Positions 35,205 to 44,144 of a DNA stretch of 64,000 bases are shown piece by piece. Origin of the DNA: Labrys miyagiensis (lineage in GTDB: Bacteria > Pseudomonadota > Alphaproteobacteria > Rhizobiales > Labraceae); the NCBI RefSeq assembly GCF_030160835.1, contig NZ_BSPC01000069.1, forward strand, positions 1 to 64,000. The letters are read 5' to 3'. Position 1 is the first letter of the stretch; each line of letters starts with the position of its first letter. The notes beneath the pieces were generated by a model that ran no database searches, was not told the origin of the DNA, and worked only from the letters and a program-made list of their open reading frames with translations. Position numbers and translations under genes: made by a program.

Positions 35205-35305
35205 TGGGGGAACTCCTGGCTATTCACGGGAGAAAAGGCCAATCCTCACCCCTCCGCTCTGATGACATTTGTGATCTGGATGCGCCTAAAGCCCGATGGG
35301 GGCGT

Positions 35306-35515
35306 TTAAGCTGGCTTCAAGTTTTCTGCGGCGGATTTCCCGCTCTTGCTGTCGAGGACCTGCTCATAGCTGACCTTCTGGCCTTCCAGCAGTTCGCGCA
35401 TGCCGCTGCGCTCGACTGCACGGATATGGACAAAGACATCTGAGCTTCCGTCCTCCGGCCGAATGAAGCCGAACCCCTTGTCGGGGTTGAACCATTTGAC
35501 GGTGCCGATGCTCAT
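35306..35515 (-). CDS. Cold-shock domain protein
   Basis: A 69-residue CspA-type protein. The RNA-binding motifs are KGFGFI (RNP1) and VFVHI (RNP2) in the order [20 protein letters not shown] and [10 protein letters not shown]. The ATG at 35515 gives the canonical [10 protein letters not shown] start. A longer frame upstream is not coding. It binds single-stranded RNA/DNA and melts structure at low temperature or in stress. Upstream of rpsU by about 100 bases. Confidence 0.95.
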   Translation of the reverse strand: MSIGTVKWFNPDKGFGFIRPEDGSSDVFVHIRAVERSGMRELLEGQKVSYEQVLDSKSGKSAAENLKPA

Positions 35516-36603
35516 GCCGAGCCTTTCAAAAAGGATTACGTCACGTTCTCGCAACCAAGCGACGAACGCGGGAGGCCAGTTCTGTTTTGGGAAGTGCGCT
35601 CTTAAGAGATATCGCTTGGCGATTGAGACAGCGGGCCAAGGCCGTTCATCAGTGTGGACCCTGCGGGGGAGCGCGTCAAGCTCGCCGGCGGGAGGCGCGT
35701 TTCACTCGGCCTTGAGGCGTCGGCTTCTTGCGCCTCCGCTGCTTTTCCCACCACAACGCGCAAACGCTCTCGTTCCCACGCCCTTTCCGGCTGGGTTGAT
35801 GAAGAGACCGGGCGATGGCGGCTACGGAGCAGCCGTGAAGGCAGGATCATGGAAGATGCAGGCCGCACTGTCGGTGCAGGCCGCCATCGCCCCGTTCCGG
35901 CTGCCTGGCACGCTGACAAGGCGTGCAAGGCCACCTGTTTTTTCCGCCTTCAGAAGGCGGAGGCGAGCCGGGAGCGGATGGCACGGACCATCCGAACCTG
36001 ACCCAGCCGGCTCGGTCAAGGGGCTCAGCGCTGCAGTCCTGGCCGGACAGTGGCATGAGCCGTCTTCACCGCATCGGCGGGAGATGGGACGAAGGCGTCG
36101 CCGGGCTCAAGCCCGTCACGCTCCGTCCAGGGATCGCGTGGCACTTCCATGGGGTGCCGATCCCGTCTGTCCCGCTCGTCACCCCTGGAGGCCGGCTTCG
36201 AGAGAAGCGTGGCTACCGCGCGCCTATCGCCTGGACAGGCTGTCGGGGTGGATGGAAGCGTTCGGGGCCGGGTTGTTCCTTCGCCGGCTGCTGACGCCTC
36301 GTTCCGTTAGGGAATAAAGCATGGAACCGAGCGGAAGTCAAGATCTGTTCTTTTTCTGTGCCTGCGACCAACGGCGTGCATCGCGGGCGGAGGAGGTCGC
36401 GTGGCGTGTTGTCGATTGATCTGGTCGCTAAGGAGCGGTTTGACCGGGTAAGCGAGGGATCGTCTAGGAATGAGCGCTTCTAGCGCCGTGCCTCTCCTGC
36501 AATCTTGATACCCGCATTCCGATTCACTTTTTCTAACGGCCCCTTAGCCTCACAACAAGGCACTGAACGCCAATCACGGGCGCCCCGTCGCTGACGACAC
36601 GCC
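35516..36603. other. Long GC-rich stretch with no supported gene
   Basis: About 1.1 kb. Frames on both strands are Arg/Pro/Ala-rich, lack ribosome binding sites, and code for nothing recognised. A small hairpin CCGCCTTC-AGAA-GGCGG lies near 35946-35961. The first 100 bases are the likely promoter and leader of the cold-shock gene, which in this family often has a long regulatory 5' UTR. Confidence 0.5.
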
Positions 36604-36717
36604 CTAGAATCCGAAAGTCATGGCGCCACCACCGCCCGGACTGACCTGCACGCCTTTGGGACTGGCGCAGCCAGCAAGCAGGCCGCAGGCAACCATCACG
36701 ATGAGCAGAAAACGCAT
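36604..36717 (-). CDS. Small lipoprotein
   Basis: A 37-residue protein. MRFLLIVMVACGLLAGC is a lipoprotein signal peptide with the lipobox LLAGC (acylated Cys 17). The mature 21 residues (CASPKGVQVSPGG...) are too short for a folded domain. Short lipoproteins of this sort are common in Hyphomicrobiales and are usually hypothetical. It is easily missed because of its size. Confidence 0.65.
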   Translation of the reverse strand: MRFLLIVMVACGLLAGCASPKGVQVSPGGGGAMTFGF

Positions 36718-36984
36718 GGCGTAGCATCCCCGGAAATGTCTGGCGCCCGATAGGTATAGCATTATACGCAAAAGGGAACCCGGCCCTCCACCCCAGGCAC
36801 CGGCCCATGCCTGAACGCCGCAGCGTTGCGGGATGGTTGCCATCACACGCCCGCCACGAAACCTGATGACAATGCCATTACCTGCTGCTTTCCTGTAGGA
36901 TGGCGGCAGGAACATCGCTGGCACCGGCACGTTGTCGGGGAGACCCGCCGGAATGGAACCTCGGCTATACGGAGAAGCAGGACG
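36718..36984. other. Gap between divergent small genes
   Basis: 267 bases between the lipoprotein gene and the divergent secreted-protein gene. It contains the promoters of both by position, but no clear -35/-10 pair was identified. Confidence 0.4.
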
Positions 36985-37173
36985 ATGCGTGGCATCATTA
37001 CGTTGTTGATCGTCGTCTACCTCGTCGGGGTCGGCGTGGAACTGGCGCCAGTGGTGCAGGCCCAATGGAACAGCGGTACCGCCGCCGACTTCGCTTCCAG
37101 CGTGGCGCATGCCCTACCTGACGCGATGAGCTGGCCGGTCAAGGTCTACCGGAGCCTGACCAACCGGACATGA
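36985..37173 (+). CDS. Small secreted or membrane-anchored hypothetical protein
   Basis: A 62-residue protein starting at an ATG behind GGAGAAGCAGGACG. The first 27 residues are hydrophobic and end PVVQAQ, a signal-peptide-like cleavage site, so it is exported or anchored. The rest is WPVKVYRSLTNRT-type with no family. It lies 15 bases before the DUF2459 gene and is probably in its operon. Confidence 0.65.
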   Translation: MRGIITLLIVVYLVGVGVELAPVVQAQWNSGTAADFASSVAHALPDAMSWPVKVYRSLTNRT

Positions 37174-37188
37174 TGCGGTCGAGAGGCA

Positions 37189-37917
37189 ATGCTCCCCTCC
37201 AGTTCCGAGGCAATCGAGCCCGGCCGGCGTTCGTGGCGGCGCCGGAGCCTGCGCATCCTCGTCTCGGTGATTGCAGTCCCTGTTCTTGTCCTCCTTGCCT
37301 TCGCACTCGCGGCACTCGCCTCCGCACTCTTTCCCTTGAAAGGTCGCGTCCAGCAGGCTGACGGCGAACCGCCCGTCTATCTGTGCGCCTCGCTCGCCCA
37401 TACCGACATCGTGATGCCGAGCCGCGATCCCCTGATGGACTGGAATTCCCTGTTCCCGGCCGTGGCATCGCCGGGCCTGGCGCCCCAGGCCTATCTCGCC
37501 CTCGGCTGGGGCGACCTGCGCTTCTTCCGGGAAACGCCGACCTGGGGCGATGTCAGAATGTCCACCGCCCTTGGCGCGCTGGCCGGCCAGCATGACTCGG
37601 CGCTTCGCGTGGTGGCCGTCAATCCGCCCGAGCACAATCCCGCTTGCCTAAGGCTACGCATCGACCGCGCCGGCCGGCAGGCATTGATCGATCATATCAG
37701 GGCGAGCCTGCTGCTCGATGCCGCCGGCCAGCCGCAATCGCAGCCTGATGGCACGGAGCTCCAGGCCTATTACCTCGCCAAGGGTCGCTACAGCGCGTTG
37801 CGCACCTGCAACCAGTGGGCGGCGGAAGCGCTTGGCGCGGCTGGATTGCCTCACGCCTTTTTCGCTCCGTTCAGCTTCAGCGTCACCTGGCCGGTGGCCG
37901 CAAGTCCAGGCAGTTAG
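37189..37917 (+). CDS. DUF2459 / TIGR02117 family protein
   Basis: A 242-residue membrane-anchored protein. One N-terminal membrane segment (about 22-48) is followed by a periplasmic domain with the family blocks YLCASLAHTDIVMPSRDP, ALGWGDLRFFRETPTWGD and LRTCNQWAAEAL. Members have been noted near urease genes in some genomes (TIGR02117). The Cys and His residues in CASLAH and TCNQW are conserved and might form a peptidase-like site, which is unproven. No urease genes are present here. Confidence 0.8.
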   Translation: MLPSSSEAIEPGRRSWRRRSLRILVSVIAVPVLVLLAFALAALASALFPLKGRVQQADGEPPVYLCASLAHTDIVMPSRDPLMDWNSLFPAVASPGLAPQAYLALGWGDLRFFRETPTWGDVRMSTALGALAGQHDSALRVVAVNPPEHNPACLRLRIDRAGRQALIDHIRASLLLDAAGQPQSQPDGTELQAYYLAKGRYSALRTCNQWAAEALGAAGLPHAFFAPFSFSVTWPVAASPGS

Positions 37918-38210
37918 AGCATGCAGAGGGCGCGAAGCAATCTTCGCCGATTGGATGATCCGCCATGGCAAAGGTGTACTGGCGCACCACAATAATTCAC
38001 GCTAGTGTTTCCCTGGGCTGAAGGGCTGATTCAATTTCACATTCCCTAGAGGTATATATCCCGCGCCTCTGCAACAAAAAATAGATCAGGCTGTCATATT
38101 GCGCTGCAATATGACATTTGCACTGTTCTCGCCGGTCTTCTGCAGTCCTATCTTTGCCAAAATCGCTGCCGAGGACTATGGTACCGATCCAACCGACTGC
38201 GAGGAAAGAA

Positions 38211-39053
38211 ATGGCCATCAATCTCCCAAGCCTCGTCTCCCAACTGATTACGCCCGATCTCATCAACCGCATCGCTGCCGCTGTTGGCATCGATCCTGCG
38301 CTCGCGCAGAAACTGGTCAATGCGGCGATCCCGGCCGTGTTGGGCGCCTTCGCCAGCGAGGCTTCCAATCCCGATGGCGCCAAGTCGATCTCAGACCTGA
38401 TCTCGAACCAGGATCCGAACATGCTCGACAATCTGATCTCCGGGCTGAAGAGCGGCAATGCCGGCGCTCTCGCCAGCGGCGCCGGCGTGCTGAGCTCGCT
38501 GCTCGGCAATGAAGGTCTCGGCCAGCTCTCCTCGGTGCTGGGCCAGGCCACGGGCGCCTCGCAGCAGGCGGCGAGCTCGGTGCTCGGCCTTGTCGGGCCG
38601 GCCGTGGTCGGCGCCATCTCCAACCAGTCGCCCGAGAACTGGCAGGACGGCGCCGCCGTCGCCAATCTCTTCGAGGGCGAGAAGAAGGCCATTGCCTCGG
38701 CGCTGCCGGCAAGCCTGGCCGCCGCGCTGAACGACAGCGGCTTCCTGCAGGGTTTCGAGAGCGCCGTTTCCGGCGCCTTCAAGACCACGACCTCGACGCT
38801 GGGCTCCGCCGCCGGCGCCGCCACCTCGACGCTCAATCCCCAGCCGGTACCGCCGCGCGTGCAGCCCACGCCATCCGCTCCGCCTCCGGCGCAGCCGAGC
38901 GGCGGCAGCATGACCTGGCTCTACCTCGTCATCGCCATCGTCATCGTGGCGGGCATCGCCTGGTATATCTGGCACAAGCGCCAGGAAGCCGCCCCCGCAC
39001 CGGCCTCCTCGGGCCAGATCGAGACCCCGGTTTCGCCGACCAGCCTTGGATAA
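38211..39053 (+). CDS. DUF937 family protein with C-terminal membrane anchor
   Basis: A 280-residue protein. DUF937 (YidB-like) occupies about residues 1-190 with helical, Gly/Ala-rich repeats (SGAGVLSSLLGNEGLGQLSS). A Pro-rich linker (PQPVPPRVQPTPSAPPP) follows, then a membrane segment WLYLVIAIVIVAGIAWYIW near 235-253. The start at 38211 has a GAGGAAAG site. The function of DUF937 proteins is unknown. It is on its own with terminators on both strands downstream. Confidence 0.8.
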   Translation: MAINLPSLVSQLITPDLINRIAAAVGIDPALAQKLVNAAIPAVLGAFASEASNPDGAKSISDLISNQDPNMLDNLISGLKSGNAGALASGAGVLSSLLGNEGLGQLSSVLGQATGASQQAASSVLGLVGPAVVGAISNQSPENWQDGAAVANLFEGEKKAIASALPASLAAALNDSGFLQGFESAVSGAFKTTTSTLGSAAGAATSTLNPQPVPPRVQPTPSAPPPAQPSGGSMTWLYLVIAIVIVAGIAWYIWHKRQEAAPAPASSGQIETPVSPTSLG

Positions 39054-39070
39054 GGCCGACACCGTCGCAT

Positions 39071-39104
39071 AAAAAGGGCGGCCAGGCTCCCGGGCCTGCC
39101 GCCC
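39071..39104 (-). terminator. Rho-independent terminator for the hsp20-DUF1150 transcript
   Basis: On the minus strand GGGCGGCAGGC and GCCTGGCCGCCC pair around CCGGGA and are followed by TTTTT. It lies 76 bases beyond the DUF1150 stop and close to the stop of the convergent gene. Confidence 0.75.
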
Positions 39105-39141
39105 CAGCCCTGCACCGGGCAAGGCAACTACTCGTGGTAAC

Positions 39142-39175
39142 AGGCCGCCGGCGCGATCATCGCGCGCGGCCTTTT
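39142..39175 (+). terminator. Rho-independent terminator for the DUF937 gene
   Basis: GGCCGC with GCGCGA and TCGCGC with GCGGCC form a stem with a small bulge, followed by TTTTC. It lies about 90 bases past the DUF937 stop, just outside the DUF1150 stop. The two opposite-strand terminators overlap in reach, so the transcripts would share about 100 bases. Confidence 0.7.
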
Positions 39176-39179
39176 CATT

Positions 39180-39437
39180 TCAATGCAGCGACACCGGCAC
39201 CAATTCCTGCTCCCAGGCATTGGCGACCGCGCCTTCGGCCGAATCCGAGATCATGATCGGCGTGCCGTCGGCGGCGTTGAGCGTGAAGAGCCTCAGGCCG
39301 GGCCGGATTTCACCAAGTTGCGGATAGAGCTTCATGGCGTCTTCCGACATGATCGGCTTGACATAGGCGACGTGACCGGCGCCCAGCGCGGCCAGCATCT
39401 CAGGGGTAGGCACAGCAGTCTTGTCGTTCCGGATCAT
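39180..39437 (-). CDS. DUF1150 family protein
   Basis: An 85-residue protein characteristic of Hyphomicrobiales: LAALGAGHVAYVKPI, KLYPQLGEIRPGLRLFTLNA and ANAWEQEL are the family blocks. Its function is unknown. It is encoded 49 bases after a small heat-shock protein gene on the same strand, the conserved arrangement, so it is presumably heat-inducible and works with that chaperone. Confidence 0.9.
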   Translation of the reverse strand: MIRNDKTAVPTPEMLAALGAGHVAYVKPIMSEDAMKLYPQLGEIRPGLRLFTLNAADGTPIMISDSAEGAVANAWEQELVPVSLH

Positions 39438-39486
39438 GAGACCCTCCTGAACGTTGAATGGGATAAATAGGGGGACGCGAAAGCCG

Positions 39487-39915
39487 TCAGTCCCGTACCG
39501 CTATATCGATACGCTTGGCGACGCGTTCTGGTTCCGGACGGATGAGATCGACGGAGAGCAACCCGTTCCTCAGATCCGCGCCCATCACCTCCATGCCGTC
39601 GGCAAGAAGGAACGTGCGCTGGAACTGGCGGGCCGCAATGCCGCGGTGGAGATAGACCCGCGACTTGTCGTCGACCTGGCGACCTCGAATGACGAGCTGG
39701 TTTTCCTCGACCGAGACATCGAGCTCTTCGCGGCTAAAGCCGGCGACGGCGAGTGTGATGCGCAGCCTCTCGGGCGGGCGATCGCAAGACCCGACGCGTT
39801 CGATGTTGTAGGGCGGGTAGCCGTCGTTGGCGGCTTTGGCGACCCTGTCCAGCGCACGCTCGATCTCGTCGAAGCCGAGCAGGAAGGGGGAGTTCAAGGT
39901 AGGTACGCGTGACAT
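39487..39915 (-). CDS. Small heat-shock protein (Hsp20/alpha-crystallin)
   Basis: A 142-residue sHsp of the IbpA/HspC class. The alpha-crystallin domain runs from about residue 35 to 130 with YNIERVG, ITLAVAGFSREELDVSVEEN and GIAARQFQRTFLLADG. The G-L-L motif (NGLLSVDL) closes it, and the C-terminal extension ends with ERVAKRIDI, resembling the I-x-I anchor. It holds unfolded proteins until the DnaK and ClpB machines act. A sigma-32-like promoter sits about 80 bases upstream. Confidence 0.95.
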   Translation of the reverse strand: MSRVPTLNSPFLLGFDEIERALDRVAKAANDGYPPYNIERVGSCDRPPERLRITLAVAGFSREELDVSVEENQLVIRGRQVDDKSRVYLHRGIAARQFQRTFLLADGMEVMGADLRNGLLSVDLIRPEPERVAKRIDIAVRD

Positions 39916-39994
39916 TTCAAAGCCCTCGCAGGAAGCGACTTTGTGGTGAGGACCCTGACGGCATCCCCTGTCCCGGCACTCCGGAACAAGCTCA

Positions 39995-40022
39995 ATATGG
40001 GCAAGTGCAGACAGCTTTCAAG
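39995..40022 (-). promoter_or_regulatory. Sigma-32 (RpoH) type heat-shock promoter
   Basis: On the minus strand CTTGAAA (40022-40016) and CCCATAT (40001-39995) are separated by 14 bases, matching the consensus CTTGAAA-N11-16-CCCATNT. It reads toward the hsp20 gene, with about 80 bases of leader. Confidence 0.85.
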
Positions 40023-40134
40023 GGGTGGTGAGATTGCTTGCTGTTAATAGTCGCACACGCCTTGTTGGTGTCCCGTGCCATGGTGCCGGCGTATCTTCGG
40101 GCATGCCGGCAGGCGCCCGCTTCAGGAGGTTTGA

Positions 40135-41313
40135 ATGCGTATCGTTCCGTGGCTGGGAGCAGCCCTCGTCATCGCCTGTGCTGGCCTCTCCCCGGCCTGG
40201 GCCGACACCGCCTGCGGCCCGGCCACCGTTCCCCTGCCGGCCGTGACGGCAGCGGCAAAGGCGCTGCAGCTGGTGGGCGGCAAGCATGAGGACATGGATA
40301 CTGATGTCAGCGCCGACGAACGCAAGGCTCTGCAGGCCTTCAAGCAGGCGTTGGTCGACGGGGTTGAGGCGCGCACGGCCTGCGCCCCCGCGAGCGCCAG
40401 TGCCGCTACGCTCGAAAAGGATCTCGCCACCACCCTGGCGGCGGCCCCGGCGGAAAAGCCCACGCCCGACAGCGGCCCCGCGCCCGGTTTCGGCGAGGAG
40501 CTGCGGGTCGGCGTCACTGGCACGCCAGCCCGACCGGGCCTGATGCTGGTGCGGCTCAACTTCGCCATTCCCTGCGGCGACGACAATCTGCTGTTCGGCT
40601 ATCGGCTCGAGAACGGCCAGTGGAAGCGGGTGCTGCGCTGGCAAAGCCCGGATTATGACAGCATTGCCGACGCGCTCGGCGCCCCCTTCAACGTGCTGCC
40701 TCTGGCCGATGGCCGGATCGCCCTCACCCATGGCACGCCCTGGTGCACCTCGACCTGGAGCAAGTTCGGCTTCGATCTCATCCAGCCGGGTGAGGGCGCC
40801 ACACCGCAGCGGACGATCTTCCACCTCGACCATGACTACCGCCTCGACCAGGACCTCTCCCTGACGGCGCGGCCCGACGGCTTCGAGCTGCGCGCCGAAG
40901 TCGGCATGCTCGACACCGATATCCTGATGCGCCAGGGCATTTTCCGCTATCGCGTCGCCGGCGACAATGTGGAGCGCATCCAGCCTGCCGCGCGCAACGG
41001 CCGCGACTTCGTCGACGAGTGGCTGCAGATCGAGGAGCCCCTGGCCCGGGCCTGGAGCGATCCGCCCGCCGCTGCCGAGATCATCAAGGCGCGCGCCGAT
41101 CTCCTGAAGGACAACCCCTCGCCGGCCTATGGCGTAGTGCGTGCCTGCAAGGGCGAGGCGGGCCGTTACCAGGTGGAGATCAACCTCGGTGATTCCGGTC
41201 CCGATCTCCACCGCTACGCCCTGCTGCGCCAGGAGGCCAACGGCTTCACCATGCTGCGTTTCGGCGCCAAGGCCGATCCCGCCTGCACCGGGCCGGACCT
41301 GATGAAGCATTGA
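40135..41313 (+). CDS. Periplasmic hypothetical protein
   Basis: A 392-residue protein with a signal peptide ending LSPAWA. The mature region is rich in Asp, Ala and aromatics and beta-strand-like (RVLRWQSPDYDSIADALG, HLDHDYRLDQDLSLTARPDG). It contains four or five Cys that may pair. It matches no family I recognise. The start follows AGGAGGT. It ends next to the cobB start, but no link with cobalamin is evident. Confidence 0.65.
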   Translation: MRIVPWLGAALVIACAGLSPAWADTACGPATVPLPAVTAAAKALQLVGGKHEDMDTDVSADERKALQAFKQALVDGVEARTACAPASASAATLEKDLATTLAAAPAEKPTPDSGPAPGFGEELRVGVTGTPARPGLMLVRLNFAIPCGDDNLLFGYRLENGQWKRVLRWQSPDYDSIADALGAPFNVLPLADGRIALTHGTPWCTSTWSKFGFDLIQPGEGATPQRTIFHLDHDYRLDQDLSLTARPDGFELRAEVGMLDTDILMRQGIFRYRVAGDNVERIQPAARNGRDFVDEWLQIEEPLARAWSDPPAAAEIIKARADLLKDNPSPAYGVVRACKGEAGRYQVEINLGDSGPDLHRYALLRQEANGFTMLRFGAKADPACTGPDLMKH

Positions 41314-41378
41314 GCGGTGCGCAGAACCCCACGAGTTTCCGCTTGCCTCCGCCGCCATTTGCGGGGCAGGAACGGCGG

Positions 41379-42698
41379 ATGCAGTCTCTTCCCTCCGGCC
41401 TTCTCATCGCCGCCCCGCGCTCTGGCTCCGGCAAGACCACCCTCGTCCTCGGCCTCCTGAGGGCGCTGGCCCGCCGGGACATCATTGTACAGCCGATGAA
41501 GTGTGGCCCCGACTACATCGATCCCAGCTTCCACGCCGCCGCGGCCGCCCGCATCAGCTACAATCTCGACAGTTGGGCCATGCGTCCCGATCTCATCGAC
41601 ACGCTGGTCGGCGAGGCCGGCCGGGGCGCCGAGCTCTTCGTCGGCGAAGCGCTGATGGGGCTGTTCGACGGGGTGGCGAAGGATGGGGCAAGCGGAGACG
41701 GCTCGTCCTCGGGCATTGCCGCGCGGCAGAACTGGCCGGTGCTGCTGGTGCTCGACATCTCCGGCCAGTCGCAGTCGGCCGGCGCCGTCGCCAAGGGCTT
41801 TGCCAGCTTCCGCCCGGATGTGCGTATCGCCGGCGTGGTGCTCAACAAGGTAGCGAGTCCACGCCACGAAGCCCTCGCCCGCAAGGGCATCGAGGAAGCG
41901 GGGCTGCCGGTGGTCGGCGCTCTGCCCCGCCAGCCGGACCTGGCTCTGCCCGAGCGCCATCTCGGCCTGGTGCAGGCGGAGGAAACCGCGGAGCTCGACC
42001 GCCGGCTCGAGGCCCTGGCCGATTTCGTCGAGACCCATTGCGATATCGGCGCCATCGTCTCGCTGGCGAGCCCGACGACACCACCGGCGCAGACCGGCGA
42101 TACAGGCCTGAAGCCGCCCGGCCAGCGCATCGCCCTCGCCCGGGACGCAGCCTTCTCCTTCATCTACCCGCACCTCCTCACCGGCTGGCAGCGCCAGGGC
42201 GCGGAAATCCTGCCCTTCTCGCCGCTCGCCGACGAGGGCCCGTCGGATGACGCCGATGTCGCCTGGCTGCCCGGCGGCTATCCCGAGCTGCATGGCACGC
42301 GCCTCGCCACCAACACCCGATTCCAGCATGCTCTGCGCCGGTTCGCGGAGACGCGGCCGGTGCATGGCGAGTGCGGCGGCTACATGGTGCTCGGCCATGC
42401 GCTCATTGACGCCGAAGGCACGGCCCACCGCATGACCGGCCTCCTCGACCTCGAAACCAGCTTCGCCAAGCGCAAGATGAATCTCGGCTACCGCCTGGCC
42501 GAACTGAAGGAAGACTGCGTACTCGGCCCACGCGGCAGCCTGGTGCGCGGACACGAGTTCCACTATTCCACCACCATCCGCAATGGCGACCGGCCGCTGT
42601 TCGAGGTTGTCGATGCCAACGGTAACCCGCTCGGCGCGCTGGGCGGGCGGCGCGGCCGGGTGACGGGATCGTTTTTCCACGTGATCGACCGAGGCTGA
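41379..42698 (+). CDS. cobB: Cobyrinic acid a,c-diamide synthase
   Basis: A 439-residue enzyme that amidates the a and c side chains of (hydrogeno)byrinic acid with glutamine and ATP. The P-loop is G15-S-G-K-T (APRSGSGKTT). KCGPDYIDPS gives the Asp of the dethiobiotin-synthase-like fold. The C-terminal glutaminase domain has the nucleophile Cys in HGECGGYMVLG and the His in GHEFHYS. I choose the ATG at 41379 because the P-loop then starts at the family-typical position. A TTG at 41310 overlapping the preceding stop is possible. cbiD lies 13 kb away, so the pathway is scattered. Confidence 0.93.
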   Translation: MQSLPSGLLIAAPRSGSGKTTLVLGLLRALARRDIIVQPMKCGPDYIDPSFHAAAAARISYNLDSWAMRPDLIDTLVGEAGRGAELFVGEALMGLFDGVAKDGASGDGSSSGIAARQNWPVLLVLDISGQSQSAGAVAKGFASFRPDVRIAGVVLNKVASPRHEALARKGIEEAGLPVVGALPRQPDLALPERHLGLVQAEETAELDRRLEALADFVETHCDIGAIVSLASPTTPPAQTGDTGLKPPGQRIALARDAAFSFIYPHLLTGWQRQGAEILPFSPLADEGPSDDADVAWLPGGYPELHGTRLATNTRFQHALRRFAETRPVHGECGGYMVLGHALIDAEGTAHRMTGLLDLETSFAKRKMNLGYRLAELKEDCVLGPRGSLVRGHEFHYSTTIRNGDRPLFEVVDANGNPLGALGGRRGRVTGSFFHVIDRG

Positions 42699-42851
42699 AG
42701 ACCGTGCCACGGCATTTTTCCAGAAAGGCGGGCAGACTTTTCGCTTCAGAAAATGCGTCCAAACAAGGGGTTAGAGAAAAATTGCGATTCAACGAAACCG
42801 GATTTTGCTTTAATACTTGTTGCTCGAAGCGGGGGCATCCGGGGTGCGGAC

Positions 42852-43358
42852 ATGACCTTTTCCTTCGGCATCAGCGAGATCCAGCGGCATGACGCGGTCG
42901 ATCTGGAAGATTTCTGGCTCACGGCCCGAACCGGTTCCGGCGCGGACGAAGCGAGGTTTTCCATCTGGCTGAGAGCGCCGGAGGAGGTGGAGGAGGATTT
43001 CATCGCCCCCATCGCCTTTTCGAACGGTTATTTCCGGCGCGTTCCGGGATCGAATCCCGGTCGCCTTCTCCACGCCTTGAGGAATGCCCTCGACGTCCAG
43101 GGCACGGTGGCGGCCGCGACGCGCGAGGATATCCTGCCGTTCGAATTCATCTTCATGGGTCCACCGGCAGAGCGCGATCCGGAGGGTGGCTTCTCCGATG
43201 AACCGGGAGACTGGATCCTGACGAAGCTCTTCCTCGCCGACGGGCACGTGGAGATCTTTTTCAACTTCAATCTCGCGACGGGAGAGGGTGAGTTTGTCCC
43301 CAAGGCTCCCGAATATGCGGACATCTTCGTGCGGGAATTGTCGAAGATCCTCTGGTGA
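42852..43358 (+). CDS. Hypothetical protein
   Basis: A 168-residue acidic protein with aromatic-rich strands (DWILTKLFLADGHVEIFFNF) and a C-terminal helix (ADIFVRELSKILW). It matches no family I know. It starts at an ATG near the end of a stretch of AT-rich leader. There are no signal peptide or membrane segments, so it is cytoplasmic. The opposite strand is also open but looks non-coding. A role cannot be inferred from its neighbours. Confidence 0.6.
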   Translation: MTFSFGISEIQRHDAVDLEDFWLTARTGSGADEARFSIWLRAPEEVEEDFIAPIAFSNGYFRRVPGSNPGRLLHALRNALDVQGTVAAATREDILPFEFIFMGPPAERDPEGGFSDEPGDWILTKLFLADGHVEIFFNFNLATGEGEFVPKAPEYADIFVRELSKILW

Positions 43359-43403
43359 TCGGCCCGCAGGGGACCATGTCGATCCCGAGACCCGCACACC
43401 GAT

Positions 43404-43973
43404 TCACCCGACAAAGCCACCCTCGTCGAGGAAATGCTGCTCCTCCGGCGTCGTGGCGCGTCCGAGGATGGCGTTTCGGTGCGGGAAGCGGCCGAAGCGG
43501 CGGATGATGTCGCGGTGGCCCTCGGCATATTGGAGGTAGCTGGGATAGAAAGCCTGGTGCAGGGCAACCGAGCGATCCTGGTCGGCCAGATCTTCGGCAT
43601 GCTGGAACGGCAGGTAGAAGAACACCCGCAGCGCCTGCTCAACCTGCCGGTCATGGCCGGCCTCAATCGCTGCCGCGGCGACGGCGCGCGCCTGGGCGTC
43701 CGTGGCATACATGCGCGGCACGCCGCGAAAGCAGTTGCGGGGAAACTGGTCGAGCAGCAGGACCAGTGCGAGCGCGCCTGTCGGGGAGGCTGACCAGTCC
43801 GCAAGCTCCCCGGCCGCCGCCGCCTCATGCGCGGCGAGAAAGCGCTCGTGAAAGACGCGATCGAACGCAGTGTCCCTCTCGAACCAGCGCTCCGGGCCAG
43901 CCTCGCTCCAGAAGGCGACGAGCGCGCGGGCCACACCGAGATCGCCCTTCGCGGAACTCGATAAGGAGACCAT
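43404..43973 (-). CDS. DUF924 family protein
   Basis: A 189-residue helical protein of the DUF924 family. VVAFWSEAGPERWFERDTAF, LLLDQFPRNCFRG (the conserved core), YLPFQHAEDLADQDRS and FGRFPHRNAILGR are the family blocks. Related proteins have a TPR-like helical repeat and no known enzyme role. The ATG at 43973 gives the family-typical start; an ATG at 44024 is also open. It is divergent from hrcA, 172 bases away. Confidence 0.9.
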   Translation of the reverse strand: MVSLSSSAKGDLGVARALVAFWSEAGPERWFERDTAFDRVFHERFLAAHEAAAAGELADWSASPTGALALVLLLDQFPRNCFRGVPRMYATDAQARAVAAAAIEAGHDRQVEQALRVFFYLPFQHAEDLADQDRSVALHQAFYPSYLQYAEGHRDIIRRFGRFPHRNAILGRATTPEEQHFLDEGGFVG

Positions 43974-44144
43974 TGGCTTTTCCCCCTTGCCCTCCGGCGA
44001 GGCGATGCCGGAAAGCGTTCCCATACCTGACCTGGCGCCTGCCCTTCACATCCTACGAGCATGGGCCGATGGGGAGGCGACGACCGATGAGAGCATTGAA
44101 TAATCAGTCTTTGCGGGTCACACTAGCGGCAAGGAGATATAACC

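Noticed and set aside
33305-35600. Possible integration next to tRNA-Leu
   Set aside because: No integrase, no repeat of the tRNA 3' end and no phage genes were found downstream.
35400-36317. Plus-strand open frame of 305 codons
   Set aside because: Begins antisense to the cold-shock gene and has Arg/Pro/Ser-rich composition with no motif.
43974-44144. CIRCE operator upstream of hrcA
   Set aside because: No TTAGCACTC-N9-GAGTGCTAA-like inverted repeat was found in this interval.
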